Source: Metellina segmentata (lineage: Eukaryota; Arthropoda; Arachnida; Araneae; Tetragnathidae). From it: a DNA stretch of 64,000 bases. A model generated the notes under the pieces. The model saw only the letters and a list, made by a program, of their open reading frames with translations. It ran no database searches and had not been told where the DNA came from. Of the stretch, positions 22,607 to 34,220 are shown piece by piece. Position 1 is the stretch's first letter. Each line of letters opens with the position of its first letter. The translations under genes were made by a program, and so were the position numbers. The DNA is taken from assembly GCA_947359465.1 (NCBI GenBank), contig OX375873.1:93641978-93705977 (forward strand), in the 5' to 3' direction.

Positions 22607-22925
22607 GCCGAATAAACGGTATAGTGGTTAGGTATTGGCCTCTTTATCGGAAGGTTCCTGGTTCGAATCCGGGTCCGGGCATGGATGTTTGTAAGCGTAT
22701 GGTGTAAAGGCGGCTGGTGCACCTTAAATATGTCGTGGCCGAAAGTCCTCACGTTGGGATGGTGTGGATGTTTGGAGAGTGGGGTGCCAGCTTAGGAGTT
22801 GCCTCGTCAACTGACCGTGGTTTAAAATTACGAGGTGTTGTCCTTGGATTTTTCCCTTAAGGGATTGATCCCGGACCGTCGTCAATAGCCCGTTGTGTGT
22901 TTCTGTAGTACATCGTTAATTAAAA
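22607..22925 (+). repeat. tRNA-derived SINE, near full length
   Basis: The head is tRNA-like with a pol III A box (TATAGTGGTTAGG) and B box (GGTTCGAATCC) about 30 bases apart. The acceptor stem does not pair properly, so it is not a functional tRNA. The body follows with GGCTGGTGCACCTTAAATAT, AAAGTCCTCACGTTGGGATG, AGTGGGGTGCCAGCTTAGGA and TAAAATTACGAGGTGTTGTC, and the tail is GGGATTGATCCCGGACCGTC, AATAGCCCGTTGTG, ATCGTTAATTAA. It is the best reference for at least a dozen pieces in the window. Transcription would be by RNA polymerase III from the internal boxes. It lies within the TIR element at 22119-24798. Confidence 0.88.
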
Positions 22926-23100
22926 CATTACCAATTATTACTCTTTTAAGAAGTTGTTCCTAGCTTTCAGGTATTTTATTTCTATTCAGAGGAGTGGCAA
23001 CACCTGTAACTGTTAAAATCTCTATGTAACATCTTTTTTATTTTACTTGCATAGTATAGTTTACATATTGTGTACTAAAAAAATAGAGAGAGCTAAGCAT

Positions 23101-24239
23101 AGCTCCTCAAGTGTAATAGTGCTTTTTTCCGTGTATTTGGAGTTAGTAAGTGCAAATGATGAGCCTCGACAGTTTAAAGTTGCTGAGTGTACTTATAGGG
23201 AAATATTTTCTTCCAAGTTTAATTTATCTTTTGGTAATCTTCGAAGTGATACATGTGGTACTTGTGAGCTTGGAGAGGTTAACGCTAGTCATGTTGAAAG
23301 CTCTGAACTAGTGTTCGAAATGTAGAAATTAGACAAGCAGTTGGCGAAACAGACTTCAAGTGACGTCGCATATATCACACTTGACTTACAGCAAACCTTG
23401 CCGCTCCCAAAACTTAGTGTGAGTAAGGCTTTCTATCTCAGGCAAATGCGGTTTTACAATCTCGGAGTGCACTTCGTTACTTAGTCAAAGGAAGCTCCTC
23501 ATTTCTTAACTTGGACTGAATATGTGGCATGTCGGAGAAGTAATAAGGTGTCTAGTTCTCTTTTAACCCTCCTAGAATTCGACGTTTCTTTGAAGAGTAA
23601 AGATCACCTTATTATTTGGACAGACTCTTGTTCGGACCAATACAAGAATTCCACCATGCCATTCCTTTTCAAATATCTGATTATTAAAGGATATTTCAAA
23701 GTGATTGGACACAAATTTCCGGAAGTGGGTCGTTCGTATCTTGATACCGATCGAGATTTTGAAAGAATCGTAAAGCATTTAAGGAAACATGAAACCGTAT
23801 TTCTTCCGGACCACTACCGTGATATCATACGGAAAAGTGGCAGAAACCATTGCGTCACCGATATGACATCTCACTTTAGAAATTTCTATGATATCCAAAA
23901 TAAGCTCAAACTGATAAATCGAAAAAAGAACGTCCTCAACGAAAAAGTGGCATTCAGAGACCAAGTGAAATGGATTCGGGTAGAAGAGTTCGGTTCGTAC
24001 CTGTAAAAGGACAGCCATGATCCAAATACCCCGTTCAAAAAAGTTGAATTAATGAAAAAAAATCGGAATGGAAGAACATATGCCGATGAAGATAATATAG
24101 AATTGGAAAGGACGTCGGAAAATAGAGGAAAGCTAACACTAGAAAATATTGATAACTTACAAAGGCAGCTTCCTTACATTAGAATGAGTTTCGATATTTC
24201 TATGAATATTTAATTCAAAAAGAAAAAGAGAAATATTAA
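23101..24239 (+). pseudogene. Conserved uncharacterised transposon-associated protein, broken
   Basis: One reading frame runs with only three in-frame stops (23323 TAG, 23482 TAG, 24004 TAA) and a single frameshift near 24181. Visible blocks: a Y-x-FSSKFNLSFGNLRSDTCGTC segment with a C-x2-C pair; VAYITLDLQQTLPLPKLS; AFYLRQMRFYNLGVH; WTDSCSDQYKNSTMPF; VIGHKFPEVGRSYLDTDRDF; and a tail with LPYIR and EFRYFYEYL. These match a family I recall as widespread hypothetical proteins of arthropods (DUF7869-like), with a conserved D-S/N-C-x2-Q-x-N motif and a later D-x-D-F. The ordered acidic residues suggest an RNase H-like nuclease or transposase, but that is inference. Flanking TIRs and subterminal motifs support the idea that this is the element's own transposase. 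Confidence 0.7.
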
Positions 24240-24798
24240 TGATTTATTAACTTTTAATGATTTTGCAATTTAATGCATAGATTTTACACTGATTTTTGCG
24301 TTATGGTTGTTTATTGACTCGCACATTCACAAAATAAAATATAAACTTCTTAAATAATTTTTTTTTCTTTCACAAACTGTGCCAACAAATATATATTTAA
24401 TATTACAAAACTTGGATTAATCATTAGTCTACCTTACATCCTTAAATGTGTGTATTTAAAGAACAAAGTAATCATAATGATAATATAGAGTCTGTTATGC
24501 ACATAACATGTTCTTCCACAAAATTAGACCCATTTCCTTGATATGTGAATGGAAGAAGATGTCATGTGCGACAAAATGTGGAAAATCATCTCTAATCAGA
24601 CAAACTACATCTCCTATGACTACGTGAATGAAACCGTTTACGGTTTTTTGTGAATGTTATTTCTTCATAACATGGCCGGAAAAACAGGAAATAAGTGAAC
24701 TGATAAAAAAGAGCATCCAGGTAACTTTAAAGCTGAGTATCTCAAATTTACTAAACTGTCCTTTAACATGTTCATCCACTTAGCTCTTCAATTATTAA

Positions 24799-26160
24799 GT
24801 GTTCCTAAGTTGAATCAATTCCAAATAAAAAAATATTCGCAACTGATTCTTTCCCTGGACGTAATTCTACTTAATGCTAAAAATTTGTTTTCTTAGAATT
24901 TTTTAATAGTAATGTTTAAACGTTAAATAAAGAAAATTTTTAATTTGGAAATGATAAGCCTTCCTTTAGTTCTCAAATTAATTTTAAATTTAAGATTATC
25001 TGACTCACCGATGTTACTGTGCGTATTTCACAATTAAAGAAGTATAGTTTTTCTTCGTATGAATATGGAGATAAGCTGAATAAAACTAATTTTGTTTTTT
25101 AATTAAGAAAGTAAAGAAGTAACAATACTCAAATACTCCAATACTCAAAAATTATTAAATGAATGTCTTTATAAAAGTTAAAAAAAACGCTTATTGCCAT
25201 TATGCACAAAATTTTAATGAAAAAGTCCCTTAAATAACATTTAAGATAACAAATACTATGGAAAAAGAGACGCATTCAAAGCTAACGTTTCGGCTTTCTG
25301 AATTAATGTTTAAAGACAGCATATACATTTTACTTTAATTAATAATTTATACTAAAGGACGAAGGCACACAGATAAGAATTTATAATCTTAATTAAAACA
25401 TCTTTCCCCTTAAACTAGTAGCCGTATTGTAGAAATTAGAGATATTTGAATGGTATATAGCCCTGAATATAATAATTAACTTGAGTTAACATTCGTAATT
25501 GTATGGAATATTATAAGAAATTCTGCAATGAGAGCATTTTTATAATTAAAAGACTTCTGAATTTTTTGAAAATGAAAACACAATTTTATAAAGTTCGAAT
25601 CTCATTTCGGCATTATTTGTGATTACTTTTATTTGCCATTATATAATCATCAAAATTGATGAAATGCGTTTTAAACATTTTTTCCCTAGGAAAACCCGTT
25701 TTAATGGTTGAAAGTACACGTAAATTGTTGCTAGGGAGTCTATACTCTTTCATACACCTGTAGTATAGGATAAAAACTTCAAAAGCATAAAAATGTGCAA
25801 CAAATGTATGTTGACGGCACATCACCGAATTCCGATGTTATTTGAGCGCCTACCATGTGAATTCTTTCCAACTGACGCTGGTTACATTCACACACATTCT
25901 TTTTTTCTTTTTATATGCTTGCAGTGTAAACTAGAAGATAATATTCATTAAACATAATGACCTTACTACATATTTTCTGTCAATAAACATACTGTTACCC
26001 CTAAACCTGGCACGAATGAATCTGCTACCAATTTTCAAGTAAAAAGTATAAATAAAAAATATCTCAATATTATTCAGTTCTAATTTTTCATAAGGGATTA
26101 GAGCACAAACTTATTAACTTACACAAAGAAAAACAAATTTTACATTTCAAACGTTTAAAG
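24799..26160. other. AT-rich sequence, no supported gene
   Basis: No coding, repeat or RNA signal that I can support. Confidence 0.55.
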
Positions 26161-26199
26161 GTTATTAGTAGGGTAACATTATTGTTGCAGTCAAAATAG

Positions 26200-26960
26200 G
26201 AAAAGTTGCATTTATCATTTCTTAAAGTTGCATTGAAGGAAATAAAGTTGCATTTGTTTTTGATACTCTAAAATCTATAGTAAATTATATGTAAAAAATG
26301 AAAAAAATTATTCACAATTTGAGTCGCGTACAACAGTATTATAATACATAATAAAATACATAAGAACATTGATATCGTTTAATGGCCGATCCTTGGATAG
26401 TAATTTATTTAACATAGAAAAACTGCCCTCAACAGAGACTGTTGTTGCTTGACATTTCACAGTAGCAAATGCTGACTTAGTGGAAAATCATCTCGGGAAA
26501 GTGTAGCAGTAAACGTCCCGTCATTAATATTTTCCAATCGCACTTCCAAAAAACTGCATCATCTAAGGAGTTTATGCGAAGCCGGCGATATGTTTGAAGT
26601 TAGCACAATTGATTTATTTATACCTTTAATTTGATACATTCACCTGATAAAACTTAAGTTCTCACGCATTATGTCAACTCTGTGAAGGTAAAGTGTTTCT
26701 GAAGCACGCATTTCTCATTTTAATGCACCATTACCCCATCAAGTCTTCATATAATGGCAGCCAATTTCTCCCATAAGTGTTTCAGCAGTGCCACCGAGGT
26801 CACTACAAAGCGCTGCAACTAACCTTTTAACCACATATTCGTAACCCACATATTCTTACAAGCGCGAATGTGCCATGGCACGACTTCAACCTTCTATTCA
26901 GCAAACACACTGAACTCTGCTAAATCGAAGCAACAGCAATAGCAGAACTATGCATGCTGT
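26200..26960 (-). pseudogene. Decayed hAT-type transposase gene
   Basis: On the minus strand, frames broken by several stops contain EYVVKRLVAALCSDLGGTAE followed by TLMGEIGCHYMK, and further on TVSVEGSFSMLNKLLSKDRP followed by LNDINVLMYF. The last block resembles the C-terminal dimerisation domain of hAT transposases (the 'ERxFS...L..RP..L....' pattern). The word AAAGTTGCATT occurs three times at 26204-26260, possibly subterminal repeats. I could not find matching ends, so the element borders are not defined. Confidence 0.5.
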
Positions 26961-27670
26961 TTTATGAGGTATTAAAACTCCTTTCGTGACTATTAAATTA
27001 CAACAATTCTTCAAGTCACAGGATATCTCAGGCTATGTCATAATAGAAATGACAAAATTCCTTAGCCATGCATAGTCATAAAAGTACTTTTTTCAATGAA
27101 TTATTATTATTATAAACAGTCGTTCCGCTGTTATGAAAATGCAGCATAATGTCGGCAATAAATACCATTCAAAACTTCAAAGAAGCTTCATGACTCTTGA
27201 AGTATAATATACAATAGTTTCGTGCGAAATATCTTCCAAGAAAGTAACTTAATGCTTAAAGTGAGTTTAAAAAGCCTACTTAATTTGTTACTTTGGCTCT
27301 CAACATTTAGTTTTTCTTTGAAGGATTAGGTCATTAGAGTAGTTCTTTCACCTCACGCAATGACCTCTGGCAATTACTGATTCATAAATATTTCAATTCT
27401 ATTTCATAAATTTGCTAAAAATGACTAAATCAATAGCGTATATTTCAAACACTATCGCTACGTCAATCGAATAAAACGCAATTTGTGGCATTGTCGAAGA
27501 CGTGATTTAATGTTACATTTATGACAGATCAAACATTAATTTTAGTTCTAAAAATGCAGGAAATAAAACTCTAGAAACCTTCATTTAAAACTAAATTGAA
27601 TTTTTCTACATAGAGTTAAATTGTAAATTAGACTAACAAAAGATTAACTATGTATTTTTGTGTCAACCAA
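26961..27670. other. No supported gene
   Basis: Probably further remains of the decayed gene before it, judging by scattered minus-strand frames, but nothing I can name. Confidence 0.4.
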
Positions 27671-28519
27671 TCTATATAAATAATAATGAAGTACTTGATT
27701 GTACATTGTATATTTTCAACCCATTTCAAGTTTTCTATCCGTTTTGAACCTTTTTGATGATTTGTCTTTTTCCCATTTGATGCCTGTCTGTCCGGCTGAC
27801 TGTCTGTTTGTCCGACCATCTGTCTGTCTATATGTGTTTGCCCATGCTACGTCTAAACGGTTGAATATATTTTCATAAAACTTTCTATACCGAGTACTTG
27901 CATTCATTTATTGACTGAACTCGGTTGCGTAAGTCTGATTGTCCGCTTTCCCGTTCTATGATCGATTTTGTGTCTGTGTGTTTGTACTACATAAAATACG
28001 TTTAACGTATGTTAATGCAATGTTCAAAATATAATACATCATATTTTAGTTTAGTGAGTAGATTATTTAAAATGTTATGCTTACAAATTTGGGCATCTTT
28101 GCTTCGTGTGTACTGAAGACATTCTATTTTTTAAAACAACTTCTTTTATTATTGCACGTGCCACAAAACGGAACTTTCTAGAAAAAGCGTAATCGCTTTT
28201 AAAAACAAACTTAAAATCTAAATCCTCCCTGGAAATAATCTTTTTTAGTAGTTACCTTATTGTCTGTCACCTTTCGTCAGTGTACATTAAGCAGAGGTGC
28301 TATATATGTAAAATGTGTTACGTGGATGGACATGGCATGTACAGGATTTTGTGTACAAAGTAGGTTGTAGAAGTTATAAAAATGTCGAAAAGACGTTAAA
28401 ATTATTATTTTACGCTTAAATGATTAAACATTTTTCAATCAAAGCGGAAAGTTATTATTTTTCTGATCATTTTCAATGTATAGTTACCCATTTCAACCCG
28501 AGGTCGGATATTTTGCTAG
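27671..28519 (+). mobile_element. Non-autonomous Helitron, family 2, short copy
   Basis: Begins TCTATATAAATAATAATG after a host A and ends GGTCGGATATTTTGCTAG before a host T. Both ends and much of the 3' 250 bp (ACCTTTCGTCA, ATGTAAAATGTGTTACGTG, AAGTAGGTTGTAGAAG) match the inverse of 9725-11345. CTGT words at 27785-27835 correspond to the (CAGA)n of the other copy. There is no Rep/helicase. Confidence 0.8.
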
Positions 28520-29132
28520 TAATTAAATAAAGATCTCCCAATGTGATTTTAAAATTTCGTTTGGACGATACAGAATGTATGAAATATTTATTTGTGTCAT
28601 ACTTTTAATAATTTAAGTTGCATAGGTAGTTGTAACTTTCTATTTTCGTAATTTATCATTTCGAAATGAAAGTTTACGCACGTAAAATTAAATTATTTAA
28701 ATCAAAATGTAACTACTTAAAATTACTACGACACTTTAATGAAATTAATTTTCTCAGTTGTTTTCAGAGACGTCTATATTTATTTCAGTTAACTTCTCGT
28801 CATTTATTTATTTTTGTAGCATTTAGAATAGGTAAGTGCATCAGCATTACGATAGGGGATGAATTACATGAAATTGACAAACATCAATGTAAAACCTATG
28901 AAAGTTTAAAAATACATAATTTTAGATTTCAAAAGTTAATATTTCTACGATCTTAAAAATATGAACATTTTTTTTTTTCATTTCCCACTTAAAATAGCTT
29001 TTGTTGGTGTCCGGTTTAACCATCCCCCCCACAAAAAGCCGTATGTACAAAATAAAAGAAGTACAAACAAGCAATAGCTAATCGATTGACCTTTTTATAC
29101 TCGTTCTATCATTGGTTAAATATATTATTAAA

Positions 29133-29133
<1 letters not shown>
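28520..29133. other. No supported gene
   Basis: A 96-codon plus-strand frame (28666-28956) has no known motif. Confidence 0.45.

Positions 29134-29187
<54 letters not shown>
29134..29187. repeat. Compound (CT)n(AT)n microsatellite
   Basis: About ten CT units followed directly by about seventeen AT units. Confidence 0.97.
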
Positions 29188-29189
<2 letters not shown>

Positions 29190-30656
29190 TAACGAAAGGA
29201 TTTTATATATTATGTTTATTAATAATGCAATTGAGGGAATCCATTGTATAAGCAAGTCTTTAGGGAAGGGGTTTACAATGGATAAGGCAATCCTAATACC
29301 TCAGCTACCAGCTTCCAGTTTCTGTCCTCGACCGGATTTATTGGTAGAAGGCAAGGTTTGCAGCGTAACATCTGATTAAGGAAAGGTATTGACATATTGC
29401 TAGTACGGCTTCTTGAACATGCATAGTCTAGATTCTCAAAAGAGAGGTTACCCAGCTAGGTGAATACAAGAAACCTAGTACTAATACATTCGCATTGTTT
29501 TGATACATCACTGTGAGTCCAAGATTAAAATATTTTTCATACATGAAAATTAATCTTAGATTACAATGAAATAATGGGTATATCATAGATTTCGGAGCAT
29601 AATCATTGATTGTTACATGCTGAATAGATTCATACCAATTACGTTGAAAATGGTGTAAATGTCTTCTTTTAATCTGACAGGAAATAAAAGTTAATTTTGC
29701 AGAATTATGCTGCTCTGAAAATGTCATTCTTTCAAATAGAGTTTGAAGTGTGATACCTCAGAGATTCTATTTTGAATGCATAAAAAGACGTCTGTCTTTC
29801 AATACCTATTATATTCAAATGGTTGTTAATACGTATAACAAAATTTTGCAAATGGAATGCAGCTAAATTTAAAAAAAAAACTTTCTTGGAATATTATATG
29901 TATACTTCAATGGTCACATAAAAATTTCAAGCTCCTATTAATTTAAATATTCAGTATAGTTTATTACATAATTTATACTTTTAGTGTTTTTTTTAATTTG
30001 TTAAAAACATGAATGAATGTCGAAAAATAAGCCAACGTGGCATCCAGCCTTAAAACATTCTAAAATGTTTGAAAAGATTAGTTAAAATATGAGTACGATT
30101 CGTTTTTCTTATTATATACTTGTTGTTACTTTTATGCCAATAGAAATAAGATTTATGTGTTTTAATATTATGTTTATGTTATTTTTAATATTATGCTCGG
30201 CTTAAACCAGACTATGAAATCCGAAAATCTTTTGGCAGATTATATCTCCCAACGTAATAGAAAATATTTATAATCTTACTTGTTTTGAGAGAAATTTAGT
30301 AAAATGTGTAGCGTCAATGTAATTCTGAAATTGTAATATTTTAAAATTTCTTTTTTCCAAAAACCTAAATTTTTTTTTATTGCAGTGAGTTGAAAGAAAA
30401 TTTAAAATATTAGCTCGAATTTTCTAGTAGATGTCAAGAAATAAGAAACTATAAAGTTCTTAAACTGTAGACAGCCGTTATTAAACATTAAGCTTGAGAT
30501 GAAAAAATATATTATCTTGGTAAAATGTAAACTTTCTCTCCTACTTAGAAAAAAATAAGTCTTTTCAGTTATCTAACTATCACCGGCTCTTACTGTACAT
30601 ACTATAAAGTAATGTTGTTGTTGTCGTATCTATGCATACAGTACTAGTGCAAAAGT
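29188..30656. other. No supported gene
   Basis: AT-rich. A 99-codon minus-strand frame at 29428-29727 has no recognised motif. Confidence 0.5.
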
Positions 30657-30850
30657 TTAGAGTCCTCCAAAAACCTTGGTGACAAAAGCTGTAAGTTCTG
30701 GAGCTCGAAGGGTATGGAGGATTTCGATTGGGGGTGCTCCAAGTTGAAAGAGGGAACCAATAATGGCTTGGTAGTCGAAAACATGATCTGGAGTTAGTTG
30801 CGATTGGGGACAGTACCTACAGATTCTATAAAATAATAAAAGTAACAAAT
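30657..30850 (-). pseudogene. Non-LTR retrotransposon ORF2 C-terminal fragment
   Basis: The minus-strand frame reads CRYCPQSQLTPDHVF, then IIGSLFQLGAPP, and ends TKVFGGL. The C-x2-C followed by a D-H-V-F is the zinc-binding region at the C-terminus of many arthropod non-LTR (jockey/R1-like) reverse transcriptase proteins, and the ending resembles their last residues. Only the last 60 or so residues remain. Confidence 0.6.
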
Positions 30851-31225
30851 AACCTCATTGAGTACTAATTTTTAAAAGGTTATTCCCGCAAATTATTTCA
30901 TGTCGAACGTATTAGACCTACCGCCGCTTTCTTGCAATAATTTTAGGTATAATTGGAAATAAAAAGGAAAAGCAAAACACGTTTGACTTCACAAGCTGAA
31001 ATAATTTCTTCTCGCGTACAAATATCAAACTACCACAAATACAGGTAGAAATTCCACGATATACGAGAGACTCTGTGAGAAATAATCTTTTTTCACTTAC
31101 AATTAACCTATTTAAAATTTTTATAAATTCGTATTTTTATCTTACACTTGTCTCCGGCCTATCAGACATCCATCGACGAGTAGCCCAATAGGGTTCTGAA
31201 ATGACAAAATATGACTTAAAAATTA

Positions 31226-31440
31226 TGATTTAAACAGTACTAAAATGTCCAACGTTGTCAAGAATTATAGGGAATTCACTGAGGTGGTCACCAGTCATTG
31301 TGTCCAGTTCGCAAAGTAGACCGATAGCTGATCTCGCTTCTCCAATAAAGTTAAATGCCTTTGTAGGAAATCATGTCCGGTAAAAAGTCTTAAACAAGTG
31401 ACTCCTGCAGCTTTGGGTAAAAAACGTGGTATACGAGCTT
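31226..31440 (-). pseudogene. Second non-LTR retrotransposon fragment
   Basis: Minus-strand debris reads PKAAGVTCLRLFTGHDFLQR, then SAIGLLCELDTMTGDHLSEF. This matches the 'RLRTGHD...H......C..C...T.EHL..C' region that precedes the end of non-LTR ORF2 proteins. It overlaps in content with the fragment at 30657-30850, so the two are separate copies. A tandem array begins immediately upstream in its reading direction. Confidence 0.6.
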
Positions 31441-31460
31441 TATTCCTCAGTAAACATTTC

Positions 31461-32010
31461 AGTACTTCTCTGTAGGCATCTCCTTGTAGATTAAGAGACT
31501 ATTTGTCTGTATAGGGGAGCATACGAGCATCTTGCTGTTACGCAGATGTAAAAGGGGCTTAGGTTAGAGCAACTGTGCTCCTGGGTTTCAGTTCTTACCT
31601 GTAGACATCTCCTTGTAGGTTGAGTGCCTATTTGTCAGTATAGAGGAGCATACGATCATCTTGATGTTACGTAGATGTTAAGGTAAATTAGGGTAGAGCA
31701 ACTTTGATCCAGTATTTCAGTTCTTTCCTGTATACATCTCCTTGTAGGTTGAGTATCTATTTGTCAACATAGAGGAGCAAGCGATCATCTTGATGTTACG
31801 TTGGAAAGGGAATTAGGGAAGAGCAACTGTATTCCTGATTTTCAGTTCTTTCCTGTAGACATCTCCTGGTAGGCTGAGTATCTATTTGTCAACATAGAGG
31901 AGCAAGCGATCATTTTGATGTTACGTTGTAAGGGGAATTAGGGAAGAGCAACTGTATTCCTGATTTTCAGTTCTTTCCTGTAGACATTGCCTGGTAGGTT
32001 GAGTTTGTCT
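31461..32010. repeat. Tandem array, unit 125-129 bp, about 4.3 copies
   Basis: The phase mark TCCTTGTAGGTTGAG (or variant) recurs at 31481, 31610, 31739, 31864 and 31989, giving periods of 129, 129, 125 and 125. Units share TATTTGTC, ATAGAGGAGCA, CGATCATCTTGATGTTACG and TTTCAGTTCTTTCCTGTAGA. The last two full units are nearly identical, the first is most diverged. Confidence 0.95.
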
Positions 32011-33580
32011 GTATAGACTAGCATACAAACTAATCAAAGGGACAAATAGATCTAAAGGGGATTGAGGTTGGTGCTATTGTGCCTTACAAACGATCCACCT
32101 GTTAACTACCTTGTATAACACAGTGACTTGGAATTCACTGTAAGGGAACGTTTTTTAACCTTCCCAAGAAATAAATAATTTATCGAGAAATATTATTTCT
32201 AAAATATTCGCTACAATACATCAAATCAGTAAATAAGCTATACATTATACTGATTGATATTATCTGGGATTTGTGGTAGTTTAAATAGTTAAAAATAGAA
32301 GCTAAACTTTACAATCGATCAAGCCATTCTCAAAATAATCTTAAAAATAAAAACTTTGTAATTCGTGAAATGTTGACTTCACCTACCCCTTGTCGATTCG
32401 CGATTCAAGTGTTATATAACAGATTTTGTAATTTTAGCTTTCGTATCATTTTGTAGAACGTTTAGCTAAGAAAAATCTGCTCTGCAGTATACAATACAAA
32501 AGGCTCAGTATTCCCCAGGATCAAATATAAACATGATAAAAACGTCGTGAAATAATCTTAGCAAAATGCAAAAAAATGTTATTCTTGTGCATTATATATA
32601 TACTATATAAAAAATAATACTTCCGCTTACAAAACGTTTTGACAGGTTCAGGATAAAAATGTAATGAAAATTTCAAACTTCTCTTTTTAAATTAAAGAAT
32701 ACTGACACTTTTACTGAGATGTGACAATAAAATCTGACAGGTAGGACGTAAAGAGACTGTTTTTCTGATCTACTAACGGCATTATACACATTTTTGTTCT
32801 TACAAATCTTTTTCCAAAAAGGTTTTCTTCCTGAAATGCGTTCCCATACAAAGCTTGAAAAACAACTTTTAGCGCCTGTTTATTTTCTGGCAAATAAAAC
32901 GTCAAGAAATATCTCATACGTTTTAAATAAAATATACAATTTCTCATGCGTGTTTCCAAGCGCATTAAAGAGTCGGATTCATGAATATTTATGGTTTTTT
33001 ATTCATGCAGAGATAGTTCAGTTAAACAAAATTTAGTAGAGTTTTAATTTAAGAGGCCCAGTCAGTTAAGAAAAACGTGATAACGTACAGAATTCTCTTA
33101 AGTGAAGGCTACAAAACTATAGCAATAAATGCATGTTAATAAGCTTATACAAAGGAACAGTAAAAGTAGTTAAACATCGGAACCACTTTTTAGAGATCTA
33201 AATCATTTCATTTTGTAAATATTGTAGCAATATGCATTTTATTCCATACATTGTAACGTGTTCATAGGTTAACAAACTTTATATTTATTCGAACACTTTT
33301 GTGTACTTTTTATGGTTGTAGTATTTGTTCTCTTAATTTTTATGCAACAATTTAACTTTCAACTGTAGCATTTTAATAAAGATACAATTTACTGAGTTCC
33401 CCAATATTTGTAAAATGTAATTATCACGCCTGTGATAAATGACGACTACTTCTTTTATATGTGATACAACGTTTAACAGTTTCTTACCCGTCTGGCAAAT
33501 TAAAGAAATGAAGTTATTCCATTTAAATAACATAAGTATCTATATTAATCTTAACATTAATTTTTTACATATGCTTACAG
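32011..33580. other. No supported gene
   Basis: AT-rich; overlapping short frames on both strands at 32711-33036 without motifs. Confidence 0.5.
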
Positions 33581-33589
33581 TTTGGTCAT

Positions 33590-33812
33590 GTCTGAAGCCC
33601 TTCTGATTGTTGTCTCGACGAGGTATCTTATCATGAGAAAAATTGACCAGATCTTGATTGACGAGGTATCTCGTAAATAGAAAAAACTGACCAGATCTTG
33701 ATCTCGTCATCATAAAATCGGAAATATCTTTATGACGAGATATCTCGTGATCATCGTAATTGGTTCGATATTTATTGACGACCAACCTCGTCGAAAACCT
33801 TTGAAGGATTAA
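33590..33812. repeat. Foldback-like repeat with GAGATATCTCGT words
   Basis: Contains several copies of GACGAGGTATCTCGT or ACGAGATATCTCGT, itself a palindrome, plus TTGACCAGATCTTGA. The start (AGCCCTTCTGATTGTTGTCT followed by CGACGAGGTATCT) matches the complement of 62860-62892, and related words recur near 60830 and 63780. It is probably a degenerate MITE family. Confidence 0.6.
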
Positions 33813-34220
33813 TGCTTGTTGTAGCTTATGTTTCGCTACGTTAACTTTGTCTTTAATAGCTGAAGTAGTACGGTGTGGTGGAGAGTCAACAAAGTAGTTT
33901 CACGACACACACAGTTGCACGCACATTAATTACAATGTATTTGAAGTGTATAACACAGTTGCAGGCTTTTACTTTAGATTTTTTTCACCGGCAGTAGTTC
34001 ATATTTTGAATTGAAGTTTACCGGATACAGAGGAACATTCATATACAATTCCATGAATACTTTCTGAAACTAAGGTGGGATAGGGATCCAAATCTTGTTG
34101 AACCACCAATGGTAATGAATGAAAAAGATTCCTACCTATGTAATAAAAAGGAGTAGGAAACAGTTTCATACTGTTCGGAATATCGTAGTAGAGTTCATAA
34201 TGGTCTGTCACGAAATTTAC

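Larger units (their letters stand above)
22119..24798 (+). mobile_element. TIR element with TTAA borders carrying an uncharacterised protein family
   Basis: Both ends carry inverted repeats: left TGGAAGAGCTGAGTGAATGA followed by ACATGTTAAG, right (complement) TTGAAGAGCTAAGTGGATGA followed by ACATGTTAAA. A TTAA lies just outside each end (22119-22122 and 24795-24798), though the spacing to the repeat differs by two bases. Inside each end the motif TGGAAGAACATGTTAAG recurs: left near 22142, 22190, 22267, 22305 and, inverted, 22365; right near 24499, 24552, 24665 and 24763. Between them lies a conserved coding region (23101-24239). A SINE (22607-22925) was inserted later. TTAA targets are used by piggyBac and Kolobok elements, but the protein does not look like piggyBac to me. 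Confidence 0.7.

Noticed and set aside
22607..22680. Possible tRNA gene with clear A and B boxes
   Set aside because: The acceptor stem does not pair and the sequence continues into a SINE body shared by many copies.
29086..29379. 97-codon frame with SLSLS and IYIYI runs
   Set aside because: It runs through the (CT)n(AT)n microsatellite and has no other support.
31461..32010. Direct repeats considered as CRISPR or as coding repeats
   Set aside because: Units are contiguous with no spacers and contain stops in all frames that I followed.
33840..34200. Search for a 5' LTR of the gypsy element
   Set aside because: No sequence here matches the candidate 3' LTR at 42297-42510 and no clear primer-binding site was seen.
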